Assembly (NCBI RefSeq): GCF_013046825.1
Contig: NZ_CP053187.1
Span: 857,501-921,500 of the forward strand
Origin: Turicibacter sanguinis
GTDB lineage: Bacteria > Bacillota_I > Bacilli_A > MOL361 > Turicibacteraceae
Length of the DNA: 64,000 nt
Direction of reading: 5' to 3'
Under the pieces are notes generated by a model that ran no database searches, was not told the DNA's origin, and saw nothing but the letters and a program-made list of their open reading frames with translations. Below, piece by piece: positions 40,071 through 49,628 of this stretch. The position numbers and the translations under genes were made by a program. The number at the start of each line of letters is the position of its first letter. The first letter of the stretch is position 1.

Positions 40071-40880
40071 ATGAGTTATAAAATGATCGTGTTAGATTTA
40101 GATGGAACGTTAATGTCATCTAGAAATGAAATTTTACCAGAAACTAAACAAGCGTTATTCAAAGCACAAGAAAATGGAGTTATGATTGTTTTAGCTTCTG
40201 GACGTCCAACTTATGGAATGATTAAAGCTGCTAAAGAATTAAGATTAGATGAATATCCAGGATACATCTTATCTTATAATGGGGGACGCATCATTTCAGT
40301 TCAAACTGATGAACTAATTTATGATAAATCATTAACACCTGAAATTTGTCATGAATTATATGATTTAGCACGTGAAATGAATGTAAATATTATGGCGTAT
40401 GAGGATGAAGCTATTATTACAGAAGATGATGATCAATATATCCGTAAAGAAGGAGCTATTAATAATATGCCTCTTAATCGTGTTAAAGGATTTAAAGAAG
40501 CAGTCACATTTAATTCAGTTAAATGTTTATGTACAGGCGAACCCGAATACCTAGCAGAAGTTGAAATGAAATTTAAAGAACGTCTTGGAGAACGTCTAAG
40601 TGTTATGCGATCAATGCCATTCTTCTTAGAAATTATGCCTCAAAATATTAATAAGGCATATTCTTTACAAAAATTACTTGATCACGTAGGATTAGATAAA
40701 TCCCAGTTAATTGCTTGTGGAGATGGATACAATGACCTTCCAATGATCGAATTTGCGGGACTTGGTGTTGCAATGGGGAATGCAGTCGATGAGGTAAAAG
40801 CAGCTGCTAACTACGTAACTGCATCAAATAATGACAATGGAATTGCTCAAGTTATTGAAAAATTTATCTTTAACAAATAA
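40071..40880 (+). CDS. Cof-type HAD sugar-phosphate phosphatase (YidA-like)
   Basis: 269 residues. HAD motif I LDLDGTLMSS (nucleophile Asp in residues 7-12), motif II ASGRPTYGM, motif III Lys region QNINKAYSL, motif IV GDGYNDLPMIEFAG. The C2-type cap is between motifs II and III. Substrate cannot be told. It follows the prenyl synthase by 10 bp and may be cotranscribed. Confidence 0.93.
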   Translation: MSYKMIVLDLDGTLMSSRNEILPETKQALFKAQENGVMIVLASGRPTYGMIKAAKELRLDEYPGYILSYNGGRIISVQTDELIYDKSLTPEICHELYDLAREMNVNIMAYEDEAIITEDDDQYIRKEGAINNMPLNRVKGFKEAVTFNSVKCLCTGEPEYLAEVEMKFKERLGERLSVMRSMPFFLEIMPQNINKAYSLQKLLDHVGLDKSQLIACGDGYNDLPMIEFAGLGVAMGNAVDEVKAAANYVTASNNDNGIAQVIEKFIFNK

Positions 40881-40885
40881 ATATT

Positions 40886-40921
40886 AAAAAGCAATTATCA
40901 GTATATGATAGTTGCTTTTTC
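40886..40921 (+). terminator. terminator after HAD phosphatase gene
   Basis: AAAAGCAA(T)TATCA pairs with TGATA(G)TTGCTTTT, followed by T residues. Confidence 0.8.
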
Positions 40922-40981
40922 TTATGCTTAAATATTAAGAATTATTACTGATATTTTATATAAAAGTTGCTTCTATCACCC

Positions 40982-41009
40982 TTGATAAATAGTTTCTATA
41001 TGCTAAGAT
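40982..41009 (+). promoter_or_regulatory. promoter of first rubrerythrin gene
   Basis: TTGATA (40982-40987), 16-bp spacer, TAAGAT (41004-41009) with an extended TG before it. No PerR-like box was seen. Confidence 0.65.
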
Positions 41010-41055
41010 AAGCTTGTAAAGATGATTTAACTTATCTTATCGGGGGGATTATCAA

Positions 41056-41595
41056 ATGACAAATTTAAAAGGTAGTAAAACAGAAGCAAACTTATTAACA
41101 GCCTTTGCTGGGGAATCAATGGCTCGTAATAAATATACCTATTACGCATCCCAAGCTAAAAAAGAAGGATATGAACAAATCTCTAATATCTTTTTAGAAA
41201 CAGCTAACAACGAAAAAGAACACGCAAAAATGTGGTATAAATTATTAAATGATGGTATCGGAAATACAATGGAAAACTTAAAAGCAGCGGCTGCCGGTGA
41301 ACACGATGAATGGACCCATATGTACGCTGAATTTGCCGAAGTTGCTCGTGAAGAAGGATTCACTCGTATTGCCTACCTATTTGAACAAGTAGCAACAATC
41401 GAAAAACATCACGAAGAACGTTACTTAAAACTACTTCAAAATATCGAAGAAGGAACAGTATTTGAACACGAAGGAGAGGAAGCTTGGATTTGCCTAAACT
41501 GCGGACATATCCACTATGGTAAAAAAGCACCTAAAGCTTGCCCAGTTTGCGCGCATCCACAAGCATACTTCCAACAAGAAGCAAAAAATTACTAA
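41056..41595 (+). CDS. rubrerythrin (copy 1)
   Basis: Non-haem diiron peroxidase of anaerobes, reduces hydrogen peroxide. 179 residues. The N-terminal four-helix diiron domain has the ExxH and EKEHAKM ligands ([21 protein letters not shown]); the C-terminal rubredoxin domain has CLNCGHIH and CPVCAHP. GGGGGG-rich ribosome site. Its own promoter and terminator flank it; a close paralogue follows. Confidence 0.96.
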   Translation: MTNLKGSKTEANLLTAFAGESMARNKYTYYASQAKKEGYEQISNIFLETANNEKEHAKMWYKLLNDGIGNTMENLKAAAAGEHDEWTHMYAEFAEVAREEGFTRIAYLFEQVATIEKHHEERYLKLLQNIEEGTVFEHEGEEAWICLNCGHIHYGKKAPKACPVCAHPQAYFQQEAKNY

Positions 41596-41636
41596 TTAAA
41601 AAGTTGAGTCCAGTAATTAGTAACCACTATATAAAT

Positions 41637-41668
41637 CAAGCTATATTCCTTTGAATATAGCTTTTAAA
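41637..41668 (+). terminator. terminator after rubrerythrin copy 1
   Basis: AAGCTATATTC pairs with GAATATAGCTT around a 4-nt loop, followed by TT and AT-rich sequence. Confidence 0.75.
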
Positions 41669-41702
41669 TTTTCAAAAACAATATCATTAAATTTATAGTT
41701 CC

Positions 41703-41732
41703 TTGAACAACTGTCAAGTAAAATGCTATAAT
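41703..41732 (+). promoter_or_regulatory. promoter of second rubrerythrin gene
   Basis: TTGAAC (41703-41708), 18-bp spacer, perfect TATAAT (41727-41732) with extended TG. The element is stronger than that of copy 1. Confidence 0.72.
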
Positions 41733-41772
41733 TTAATTCGTAACCATTTATTTACATTATGGAGGAAGAAAA

Positions 41773-42315
41773 ATGAGTAACTTAAAAGGAACTAAAACTG
41801 AACAAAACTTAATGACAGCTTTTGCTGGGGAATCAATGGCTCGTAATAAATATACTTATTATGCAGCTAAAGCTCAAGAAGAAGGATATGAGCAAATTGC
41901 TAACGTATTCCTTGAAACTGCTCGCAACGAAATGGAGCATGCAAAATTATGGTATAAATTACTTCATGACGGAGAAGTTGCTGATACAATGACTAACTTA
42001 AAAGATGCTGCTGCTGGGGAAAATGGTGAGTGGACAGATATGTATGCTCGCTTCGCTGAAGTTGCTCGTGAAGAAGGATTAAATCGTATCGCGGTATTAT
42101 TTGAAATGGTTGGGAAAATTGAAAAACACCATGAAGAACGCTACCTAGAATTATTAAAAAATCTTGAAGAAGGTAAAGTTTTCGAGCGTGAAGAAGAACA
42201 AGCATGGGTTTGTTTAGAATGTGGACATATCCACTATGGAAAAAAAGCACCTAAAGCTTGCCCAGTATGCACTTATCCACAAGCACACTTTGAATTACAA
42301 GCTAAAAACTATTAA
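41773..42315 (+). CDS. rubrerythrin (copy 2)
   Basis: 180 residues, largely the same as copy 1 in both domains (diiron ligands [12 protein letters not shown] and EKHHEERY; rubredoxin CLECGHIH and CPVCTYP). The differences are spread over the protein, which suggests an old tandem duplication rather than a recent one. AGGAGG ribosome site, own promoter and terminator. Confidence 0.96.
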   Translation: MSNLKGTKTEQNLMTAFAGESMARNKYTYYAAKAQEEGYEQIANVFLETARNEMEHAKLWYKLLHDGEVADTMTNLKDAAAGENGEWTDMYARFAEVAREEGLNRIAVLFEMVGKIEKHHEERYLELLKNLEEGKVFEREEEQAWVCLECGHIHYGKKAPKACPVCTYPQAHFELQAKNY

Positions 42316-42335
42316 TATTTGAACATTATAAAGTT

Positions 42336-42372
42336 AAAAGGTTCTATCTCATAATGAGATAGAACCTTTTTT
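42336..42372 (+). terminator. terminator after rubrerythrin copy 2
   Basis: AAAAGGTTCTATCTC pairs with GAGATAGAACCTTTT around a 5-nt loop, followed by T residues. Confidence 0.92.
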
Positions 42373-42377
42373 AACAT

Positions 42378-42417
42378 ATAAAAACCGCTAATCCTACAAA
42401 AAGGAAGGATTAGCGGT
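42378..42417 (-). terminator. pflA terminator
   Basis: ACCGCTAATCCT pairs with AGGATTAGCGGT around a 10-nt loop, followed by TTTTTATAT on the minus strand. Confidence 0.88.
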
Positions 42418-42426
42418 AGAAGGAAT

Positions 42427-43158
42427 TTAGATTGCTTTACCTAAAATTTCTTCAGCATGTTTAACAACTTCATCACTTGGAGCCTCTTGTCCTTTTAATG
42501 GATAATCATACCCCATTTGAGTCCATTTATACTCACCCATGCTGTGATAAGGTAAAACTTCGATTTTTTCAACTGTTTTCAGAGTTTTAATATATTCGGC
42601 TGTTTGTTTAAGATCTTCTTCATCATCAGTTAATCCTGGTACTAAAACACGGCGAATCCACATTGGAATACCAGCATCCGATACAAGTCGACCAAATTCT
42701 AATATGTGTGCATTATCTTTACCAGTTAACTGTTTATGTTTGTGTGCGTCAAACATTTTGATATCCAACATTAGCATATCTGTTACTGATAATAATTCTT
42801 TAAGTTGTGCTTTACGTTCTTCAGTATTGAAATGTAAATCACCTGAAGTATCGATGTTAGTATGAATGCCATGTTTTTTACACTCTTTAAATAATTCTGT
42901 CACAAATGGCATTTGTAATAAAGGTTCTCCACCACTTACAGTGATTCCTCCACCTGAAGCCTCAAAAAACTCTTTATACTTAATTAATTCGTCAACAATT
43001 TCTGAAACTTCCGTTACTTTCCCTTCTTTCATTTTCCATGAATCTGGGTTGTGACAATAAGCACATCGTAAGCCGCATCCTTGGACAAAGACGATAAATC
43101 TAAGTCCAGGACCATCAACTGTTCCGAAAGATTCTACTGAGTGTACATATCCATTCAT
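42427..43158 (-). CDS. pflA: pyruvate formate-lyase activating enzyme
   Basis: Radical SAM enzyme that makes the glycyl radical on PflB. 243 residues. SFGTVDGPGLRFIVFVQGC leads into the cluster motif CGLRCAYCHNP (CxxxCxxC, near residues 28-35). GGGITVSGGEPLLQ and the later DxK motif are typical. Start at ATG 43158 with AAGGTG seven bases upstream. It follows pflB by 30 bp. Confidence 0.97.
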   Translation of the reverse strand: MNGYVHSVESFGTVDGPGLRFIVFVQGCGLRCAYCHNPDSWKMKEGKVTEVSEIVDELIKYKEFFEASGGGITVSGGEPLLQMPFVTELFKECKKHGIHTNIDTSGDLHFNTEERKAQLKELLSVTDMLMLDIKMFDAHKHKQLTGKDNAHILEFGRLVSDAGIPMWIRRVLVPGLTDDEEDLKQTAEYIKTLKTVEKIEVLPYHSMGEYKWTQMGYDYPLKGQEAPSDEVVKHAEEILGKAI

Positions 43159-43188
43159 ACTAATCACCTTATCTTCTATTCTTCCCAA

Positions 43189-45414
43189 TTACATTTTTTC
43201 ATGCATTGTACGGTTAATAACGTCTAATTGTTGAGCACGAGTTAACTTGATGAAGTTTACCGCATACCCAGATACACGAATTGTTAATTGTGGATATTTC
43301 TCTGGATGTTCCATAGCATCTAATAAAGTATCACGGTTAAATACATTGATATTTAAGTGATGTCCTTTTTTGTTTACATAAGCATCCATGATTGCTACTA
43401 AGTTTTTGTTACGTTCTTCATCTGTACGTCCTAATGATTTTGGTACTAATGAGAATGTATTTGAAATACCATCTTGTGCAGACTCGAATGGTAATTTAGC
43501 TACAGATGACATTGAAGCGATAGCTCCGTGAGAGTCACGTCCGTGCATTGGGTTAGCACCTGGAGCGAATGGTTCACCAGCTTTACGACCACATGGAGTT
43601 GTTCCTGTTTTCTTACCGTAAACAACGTTTGAAGTGATTGTTAAGATTGATTGAGTTTGTAATTTAGCACGGTATGGTTTATGTTTACGTACTTTTGTCA
43701 TGAATGAAGACATAACATCAATTGCAATTTGGTCTACGCGATCATCGTTGTTTCCGTATTTAGGGAAATCTCCTTCAACTTCGAAATCAACTGCGATTCC
43801 AAATTCATCACGAACTGGTTTAACTTTAGCGTATTTGATAGCTGATAATGAGTCAGCTACTACTGATAATCCGGCAATACCAGTTGCTGAAACGCGTTCT
43901 GCATCTGTATCATGTAATGCCATTTCGATACGCTCATAGCTATATTTGTCATGCATGTAGTGGATGATATTTAATGTATTAACATATAAATCTGCTAACC
44001 ATTCCATTACTTCATCATAACGTTCCATTACTTTATCGTAATCTAATACTTCGTCAGTAATTGGAGCCCAATGTGGTCCAACTTGTGCTTTAGATTTTTC
44101 ATCTTTACCACCGTTGATTGCATATAATAATGCTTTTGCTAAGTTTGCACGAGCACCGAAGAATTGTAATTGTTTACCAACTTTCATTGGTGATACGCAA
44201 CATGCGATAGCATAGTCATCTCCATAGATTGGACGCATGATGTCATCATTTTCATATTGGATAGCTGAAGTTTTGATTGACATTTTTGCACAGTATTCTT
44301 TGAATCCTTGTGGTAATTTAGTTGACCATAATACTGTTAAGTTTGGTTCTGGAGCTGGTCCTAAGTTATCTAATGTATGTAATACACGGAATGAGTTTTT
44401 AGTTACTAATGGGAATCCATCAGTTGACATACCAGCGATTGATTCAGTTACCCAAGTTGGATCTCCTGAGAATAATTCATTGTAGTCTGGAGTACGAGAG
44501 AATTTAACTAAACGTAATTTCATTACGAAGTGGTCCATCATCTCTTGTGCTTGTTCTTCTGTGATTACTCCATTTTGTAAGTCACGTTCAATATAGATAT
44601 CTAAGAATGTAGAAGTACGTCCTAAAGACATTGCAGCACCGTTTTGTTCTTTGATTGCTGCTAAATATCCGAAGTATAACCATTGGATAGCTTCTTTAGC
44701 TGTTGTAGCTGGTTTAGAAATATCGAAACCATGTTTCGCAGCCATTTCTTTTAATTCTTTTAACGCACGGTATTGTTCTGAAATCTCTTCACGTAAACGA
44801 ATAGTTTCTTCGTCCATGATACGAGATGTATTGTTATGATCATTTAATTTTTCAGCCATTAAACGGTCGATTCCGTATAAAGCTACACGACGGTAGTCCC
44901 CGATAATACGTCCACGTCCATAAGCATCTGGTAATCCTGTGATAACACCTGATTTACGAGCAGCACGGATTTCTGGAGTATAAGCATCGAATACACCTTG
45001 GTTATGAGTTTTACGGTATTCAGTGAAAATGTGAGATACTTCTGGATCTACATGGAATCCATAAGATTCAGCAGCTTTTTCAGCCATACGAATTCCACCA
45101 AATGGTTGTAAAGAACGTTTGAATGGTTTATCAGTTTGGAAACCAACGATTGTTTCTAACTCTTTATTTAAGTATCCTGGTTCATGAGAAGTAATAGTTG
45201 ATACGATTTTAGTATCTAAATCAAGAACTCCACCAGCCTCACGTTCAGCTTTAGATAATTCCATTACTTGATCCCATAATTTTGTTGTTGCTTCTGTTGG
45301 TCCTGCTAAGAATGAATCGTCACCCTCATAAACAGTAATGTTTTGATTGATAAAGTCACGCACATCAATTTTTTCTTTCCAGTTTTCACCTTTAAAGCCT
45401 TGCCAAGCTTCCAT
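43189..45414 (-). CDS. pflB: formate C-acetyltransferase (pyruvate formate-lyase)
   Basis: Cleaves pyruvate with CoA to acetyl-CoA and formate. 741 residues. The active Cys pair is in AIACCVSP (near 413), and the glycyl radical is in RVSGYAVNF near residue 715. The frame extends upstream to 45660, but the ATG at 45414 has AAGGAGGAATTATC before it and matches the family start. Acetyl-CoA goes to Pta and formate can feed Fhs, linking it to the purine operon. Confidence 0.97.
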   Translation of the reverse strand: MEAWQGFKGENWKEKIDVRDFINQNITVYEGDDSFLAGPTEATTKLWDQVMELSKAEREAGGVLDLDTKIVSTITSHEPGYLNKELETIVGFQTDKPFKRSLQPFGGIRMAEKAAESYGFHVDPEVSHIFTEYRKTHNQGVFDAYTPEIRAARKSGVITGLPDAYGRGRIIGDYRRVALYGIDRLMAEKLNDHNNTSRIMDEETIRLREEISEQYRALKELKEMAAKHGFDISKPATTAKEAIQWLYFGYLAAIKEQNGAAMSLGRTSTFLDIYIERDLQNGVITEEQAQEMMDHFVMKLRLVKFSRTPDYNELFSGDPTWVTESIAGMSTDGFPLVTKNSFRVLHTLDNLGPAPEPNLTVLWSTKLPQGFKEYCAKMSIKTSAIQYENDDIMRPIYGDDYAIACCVSPMKVGKQLQFFGARANLAKALLYAINGGKDEKSKAQVGPHWAPITDEVLDYDKVMERYDEVMEWLADLYVNTLNIIHYMHDKYSYERIEMALHDTDAERVSATGIAGLSVVADSLSAIKYAKVKPVRDEFGIAVDFEVEGDFPKYGNNDDRVDQIAIDVMSSFMTKVRKHKPYRAKLQTQSILTITSNVVYGKKTGTTPCGRKAGEPFAPGANPMHGRDSHGAIASMSSVAKLPFESAQDGISNTFSLVPKSLGRTDEERNKNLVAIMDAYVNKKGHHLNINVFNRDTLLDAMEHPEKYPQLTIRVSGYAVNFIKLTRAQQLDVINRTMHEKM

Positions 45415-45484
45415 GATAATTCCTCCTTGTGGTCCAATTTGAACCTCTCTCTGAAATTTCGAATACCTGTTACTGCACTTTGAT

Positions 45485-45512
45485 TTTATAACAGATAGCC
45501 TCATTTTGTAAA
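45485..45512 (-). promoter_or_regulatory. promoter of pflB
   Basis: TTTACA (45507-45512), 16-bp spacer, TATAAA (45485-45490) with extended TG. The leader to pflB is about 64 nt. A perfect 12-bp palindrome lies upstream at 45552-45563. Confidence 0.65.
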
Positions 45513-45551
45513 GGGTTTGCATAGCATCATAACATTTAACTATCCCCATAA

Positions 45552-45563
45552 ACGTTATAACGT
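45552..45563. promoter_or_regulatory. 12-bp palindrome upstream of pflB promoter
   Basis: ACGTTATAACGT is a perfect palindrome centred about 80 bp before the expected pflB start. It does not match Rex or Fnr consensus. It could be an operator. Confidence 0.3.
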
Positions 45564-45662
45564 ATATATCTTTTACATTGTCTATTATATTGCCGATAAT
45601 GGAAAAAATCAACTTATATGCTCTAATATTTTGAAATTTTATTGTGACATTTTTATCCACCT

Positions 45663-45699
45663 AAAAAAACTTCTTTAAGATACATCCTAAAGAAGTTTT
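45663..45699 (-). terminator. mntP terminator
   Basis: AAACTTCTTTA pairs with TAAAGAAGTTT around a 10-nt loop and is followed by T residues on the minus strand. Confidence 0.85.
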
Positions 45700-45702
45700 A
45701 TA

Positions 45703-46329
45703 TTAGGACAATATAGATTTTATTCCTAATATAACAATTAATATTCCACCAAATATATTAGCTTTATTTCCAATTATATGACCTAATTTTCTACCAAAGG
45801 TTGCTCCCATATAAGATAAAAGAAAGGCAACACCTGAAATGCAAATGACAGCTAACATAATCTGCTCATAAATTAGTCCATACGTAATTCCAGCAGCTAA
45901 CGCATCGATACTTGTCGCAATACCAAACATCACTAATAATCTAAACGTGATTTTATTTGTTTTTCCAGTTCGTAAACACTTAACCTGACTACACTTTTTT
46001 TGTTGGCAAATCGGATACGGACAATTATCTGGTTCTTCTTCAAATGTTTCTTTAATCATTCTTGACCCCAAAATGATTAAAATAACACCTGCAATATATT
46101 GATTATAAGTTGTAATATTTCCACTTACGATTGTCAGCGAGATAATTCCTAAAATAAATAATAATCCTTGAAAAAATCCAAAGCTTGTCGCTACCTTCAA
46201 GCGCTGTCTTATTGAACTTGTAGCTCCATCCATTCCGAGTGTTATTGAAACAGCAAAAGCATCCATTGCCAACGCTACTGACATTGTAATAATAACAATA
46301 ATGTAATCATTCAATAAAATCTCCCCCAT
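45703..46329 (-). CDS. mntP: manganese efflux pump MntP
   Basis: 208 residues, six hydrophobic segments in two repeats, each with a conserved Asp: VALAMDAFAVS near residue 20 and GIATSIDALAAGITYG near 145. A loop with several Cys (CPYPICQQKKCSQVKCLR, about residues 102-119) lies between the halves and is longer than in Bacillus or E. coli MntP; it may bind metal. Start may instead be TTG 46314, which has GGGGGAG at ideal spacing. No yybP-ykoY manganese riboswitch was found upstream. Confidence 0.88.
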   Translation of the reverse strand: MGEILLNDYIIVIITMSVALAMDAFAVSITLGMDGATSSIRQRLKVATSFGFFQGLLFILGIISLTIVSGNITTYNQYIAGVILIILGSRMIKETFEEEPDNCPYPICQQKKCSQVKCLRTGKTNKITFRLLVMFGIATSIDALAAGITYGLIYEQIMLAVICISGVAFLLSYMGATFGRKLGHIIGNKANIFGGILIVILGIKSILS

Positions 46330-46511
46330 CTCTAATCTTCCTTGCTCCTACATCTTATCTATTTACCTCATTTAATATACCTATTTTAAAATTAATCTAG
46401 AATTATTAAATATTGTATAAAAAATTAGGAACGCTAAACAAAAAAATATTTTTTAATTTCTTACCTTATATATATGTATTTCTGTATAAGTTAAAAAATG
46501 GAAAAAATAGA

Positions 46512-46539
46512 TTGACTTTTAAACTAAACGCCTTATAAT
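46512..46539 (+). promoter_or_regulatory. promoter of the met operon
   Basis: TTGACT (46512-46517), 16-bp spacer, perfect TATAAT (46534-46539). Transcription would start about 40 nt before the SAM riboswitch. Confidence 0.75.
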
Positions 46540-46584
46540 AAGTATTAAGTCACAACAAACTAAAATTTTATACAGATACACAAA

Positions 46585-46690
46585 CTCTTATCAAGAGCGG
46601 CGGAGGGACAGGCCCTGTGATGCCCGGCAACCATCAATTAATGATACGGTGCCAATTCCTGCAGATTTTTATCTGACAGATGAGAGAAAG
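46585..46690 (+). ncRNA. SAM-I (S-box) riboswitch
   Basis: CTCTTATCAAGAG, GGCGGAGGGAC, GGCCCTGTGATGCCC and GGCAACC appear in order, then GGTGCCAATTCC and the closing AGATGAGAG of P1. This is the standard S-box core. It lies upstream of the methionine ABC transporter genes and is followed by a terminator, so high SAM should stop transcription. Confidence 0.96.
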
Positions 46691-46715
46691 TGTGACATTA
46701 CATGCAAATGTAGTC

Positions 46716-46750
46716 CACCTTTCTACTTATCTAAGTAGGAAGGTTTTTTT
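46716..46750 (+). terminator. S-box expression-platform terminator
   Basis: ACCTT.CTACTT pairs with AAGTAG.AAGGT around a short loop, followed by TTTTTTT. It ends 43 bases before metN. Confidence 0.9.
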
Positions 46751-46792
46751 GTATCAATGTTAAATGACTTATCTAAGGAAAGGGGAGAGAAT

Positions 46793-47809
46793 ATGATTAT
46801 CCTTGATCAAGTTAAAAAAGTATTCCAAACTTCATCCGGCCAAGTAACAGCAGTTGATTCTGTTAATCTAGAGATTAAAAAGGGAGAAATCTTCGGAATT
46901 ATCGGCTACAGTGGTGCTGGAAAAAGTACATTAATCAGAATGTTAAACTTACTCGAACGACCAACCGACGGGACCGTTACAATTGACGGAAAAGATCTAA
47001 CTAAGGTATCTGCTAAAGAACTTCGCTTAGCACGTCAACAAATCGGAATGGTATTTCAACACTTTAACCTACTTTGGTCTCGAACTGTTTATGAAAATAT
47101 CGCCTTTTCTCTTGAAATTGCTGGCGTTAAGAAAAATGAAATCAAACCTCGTGTACTAGAATTAATTCAATTAGTTGGATTAAGCGGGAAAGAAAATAAC
47201 TACCCTTCCCAATTAAGTGGAGGTCAAAAGCAACGTGTCGGAATCGCTAGAGCGTTGGCAAATAACCCAAAAGTTTTACTGTGTGATGAGGCTACATCAG
47301 CCCTCGATCCACAAACAACAGACGAAATCCTAGACTTATTAGTCACAATTAATAGAAAATACAATTTAACTATCGTTCTAATTACACATGAAATGCATGT
47401 CATTCAAAAAATCTGTCACCATGTTGCCATTATGGAAAATGGTCGTATCATCGAACAAGGTGATGTCTTAACTGTCTTTAGAACCCCAAGTCACTCCGTT
47501 ACTAAACGATTTGTAAAGCAAGTTGTCAATGAAGACGAATCACTTAATACGTTAGATACCCTATCAAAACAATTCCCTGATGGAAAAATTGTTTTATTAA
47601 AATACTTCCAAGGAAATGCTGAAAAACCATTTATCACAAACGTTATTCGACAATATGATGTTGATATTAATATTATTCACGGGAAAGTTGTTCAAACACA
47701 AGATGGTGGTTATGGATCACTTTACGTTCAACTAACAGGAAATGATATTAATTCTGCACTTAATTATTTAAAAGAGGCAGGAGTAGAAATTGAGGTGATG
47801 GCACGATGA
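46793..47809 (+). CDS. metN: methionine ABC transporter ATP-binding protein
   Basis: 338 residues. Walker A GYSGAGKST (residues ~37-45), signature LSGGQKQR, Walker B LLCDEATSALD. The C-terminal ~90 residues are the NIL domain, the methionine-sensing regulatory part. Start ATG 46793 after AGGGGAG; frame continues upstream to 46757 into the terminator region. The end overlaps metI by four bases. Confidence 0.97.
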   Translation: MIILDQVKKVFQTSSGQVTAVDSVNLEIKKGEIFGIIGYSGAGKSTLIRMLNLLERPTDGTVTIDGKDLTKVSAKELRLARQQIGMVFQHFNLLWSRTVYENIAFSLEIAGVKKNEIKPRVLELIQLVGLSGKENNYPSQLSGGQKQRVGIARALANNPKVLLCDEATSALDPQTTDEILDLLVTINRKYNLTIVLITHEMHVIQKICHHVAIMENGRIIEQGDVLTVFRTPSHSVTKRFVKQVVNEDESLNTLDTLSKQFPDGKIVLLKYFQGNAEKPFITNVIRQYDVDINIIHGKVVQTQDGGYGSLYVQLTGNDINSALNYLKEAGVEIEVMAR

Positions 47810-48474
47810 TTTCATCATTACTACCGAATGTACGCTTTGATAAAATGTTTGATGCCACAACTGAAACACTATATATGTCACTAATTGCTTGTATTTGTGT
47901 TTTCTTATTAGGTCTTATCATCGGATTAATCTTATTCTTAACAGGACCTAATCAGTTACTTGAAAATAAATGGATTAATCGTATTTTATCTGCTTTCGTC
48001 AATATATTCCGATCAATTCCATTCGTTATCTTAATTATTTTGTTACTTCCATTCACAAAATGGTTAGTCGGAAGTATGTTAGGTCCGAATGCTGCACTTC
48101 CTGCTCTAATTATTGGAGCAGCACCATTCTATGGTCGATTAGTAGAAATCGCTCTTCGCGAAATCGATAAAGGAGTTATCGAAGCTTCAGTCGCAATGGG
48201 AGCTTCAATATGGACAATTATTTGGAAAGTTTTAATTCCTGAAAGCTTACCTGCATTAGTATCTGGTATTACTGTCACAACGATTTCTCTTGTTGGTTAC
48301 ACAGCAATGGCCGGTGTAATCGGAGCAGGAGGGCTTGGTAATTTGGCCTATCTTGATGGATTCCAGCGTAATCGCATGGATGTTGTATTTGTAGCGACAG
48401 TCATCATTTTAATTATTGTCTTTACCATCCAAATGCTCGGAGATTTTATTACTAAAAAAATCGATAAACGTTAA
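47806..48474 (+). CDS. metI: methionine ABC transporter permease
   Basis: 222 residues, five hydrophobic segments. The EAA coupling loop is near residue 125: REIDKGVIEASVAMGAS. FRSIPFVILI and GLGNLAY are family motifs. Translationally coupled to metN by the ATGA overlap. Confidence 0.96.
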   Translation: MISSLLPNVRFDKMFDATTETLYMSLIACICVFLLGLIIGLILFLTGPNQLLENKWINRILSAFVNIFRSIPFVILIILLLPFTKWLVGSMLGPNAALPALIIGAAPFYGRLVEIALREIDKGVIEASVAMGASIWTIIWKVLIPESLPALVSGITVTTISLVGYTAMAGVIGAGGLGNLAYLDGFQRNRMDVVFVATVIILIIVFTIQMLGDFITKKIDKR

Positions 48475-48591
48475 AAGAAATCTGACGTTAAGTAACTATT
48501 AGATAAATCCTTAATTTTTCACGAAATTGAGATTTATATAGGAATCGTGGGGGAACACGATAAAAACAAAATCCAAGGAGGAGAATTAAAT

Positions 48592-49455
48592 ATGAAAAAA
48601 TTATCTTTAGGTTTATTAAGCTTTGCTGCAGCCCTAACATTAGTTGGTTGCCAAAATGACACAAAACCAGAAACTTCTACACCAGAAGCGCCAGAAACTG
48701 AGGAAGTAAAACCTGCAGAAACGACAAAGTTATCTATTGGAGCATCTGCGGTCCCTCATGCTGAAATATTAGAGTTTGCTGCTCCATTATTATTAGAAGA
48801 AGGAATCGAGCTTGATATTACAGTATTCCAAGACTATGTTTTACCTAATACAACGGTGGAAAATGGAGAATTAGATGCAAACTACTTCCAACACATTCCT
48901 TATTTAGAAGAATTCAATGTTGAGCATGGAACAAACCTTGTAAATGCGGGTGGAATTCATATCGAACCTATTGGAGTTTATTCTAAAAAATATACATCAT
49001 TAGATGAATTGCCAGAAGGAGCAACAATCATCATGAGTAATTCAGTTGCTGATCACGGACGTATGCTAGGATTATTACAAACAGAAGGCTTAATCAAATT
49101 AGATGATTCTGTTGAAGTTAGCAAAGCAACTGTAGAAAATATCATTGAAAATCCTAAAAACTTAAAATTCCAAACAGATATCGATCCAGGATTACTAGTT
49201 CAAGTTTATAATGCTGAAGAAGGTGATGCTGTTTTAATTAATACAAACTACGCGCTTGATGGTGGATTGAATCCAATGAATGATGCTATCGTAATGGAAG
49301 GATCACAGTCACCATATGTGAACATCGTTGCAGTTAAGAGCGGAAATGAAAATAATGAAGCAATTCAAACATTAGTTAAAGTGTTACACTCTGAAGAAGT
49401 TCAACAATTCATTATTGATACTTACGAAGGAGCAGTTGTCCCTGTATCTGAATAG
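48592..49455 (+). CDS. metQ: methionine-binding lipoprotein
   Basis: 287 residues, NlpA family substrate-binding protein. Signal peptide residues 1-19 with lipobox LVGC; the Cys would be lipidated and anchor the protein on the outer face of the membrane. An acidic Pro/Thr/Glu linker follows. VTVF-like strands, DANYFQHIPYLEEF and GVYSKKYTSLDELP are typical of MetQ. Strong AAGGAGGAG ribosome site. The 117-bp gap after metI contains no terminator, so it is in the S-box operon. Confidence 0.96.
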   Translation: MKKLSLGLLSFAAALTLVGCQNDTKPETSTPEAPETEEVKPAETTKLSIGASAVPHAEILEFAAPLLLEEGIELDITVFQDYVLPNTTVENGELDANYFQHIPYLEEFNVEHGTNLVNAGGIHIEPIGVYSKKYTSLDELPEGATIIMSNSVADHGRMLGLLQTEGLIKLDDSVEVSKATVENIIENPKNLKFQTDIDPGLLVQVYNAEEGDAVLINTNYALDGGLNPMNDAIVMEGSQSPYVNIVAVKSGNENNEAIQTLVKVLHSEEVQQFIIDTYEGAVVPVSE

Positions 49456-49462
49456 TGAATCA

Positions 49463-49492
49463 AATGGCTCTCATAACGAGAGTCATTTTTTA
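49463..49492 (+). terminator. metQ terminator
   Basis: AATGGCTCTC pairs with GAGAGTCATT (one G-T), followed by TTTTTT. Confidence 0.85.
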
Positions 49493-49594
49493 ATAAATAT
49501 AATAGATTTAGAATGAAAGTAAAAAAAAATTCTATCCTAAAAATGAGAAAAAGTATAAAATATAAGCTTTTTTCAAACTGGAAACTTTTAACTA

Positions 49595-49603
49595 TGTTAT
49601 AAT
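49595..49603 (+). promoter_or_regulatory. extended -10 promoter of aminopeptidase gene
   Basis: TG-T-TATAAT 26 bases before the ATG; the leader would be about 20 nt. No clear -35. Confidence 0.5.
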
Positions 49604-49628
49604 AATGACAAATGAAAGGGTGAGAAAC

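Noticed and set aside
40922-41055. PerR box before the rubrerythrin gene
   Set aside because: No TTATAATNATTATAA-like dyad was found here or in 41669-41772.
45640-45660. Rex site near pflB
   Set aside because: Only a TTGTGA half is present; the matching TCACAA half is missing.
46330-46500. yybP-ykoY manganese riboswitch before mntP
   Set aside because: No conserved GGGGAGUA-type core or second half was found on the minus strand.
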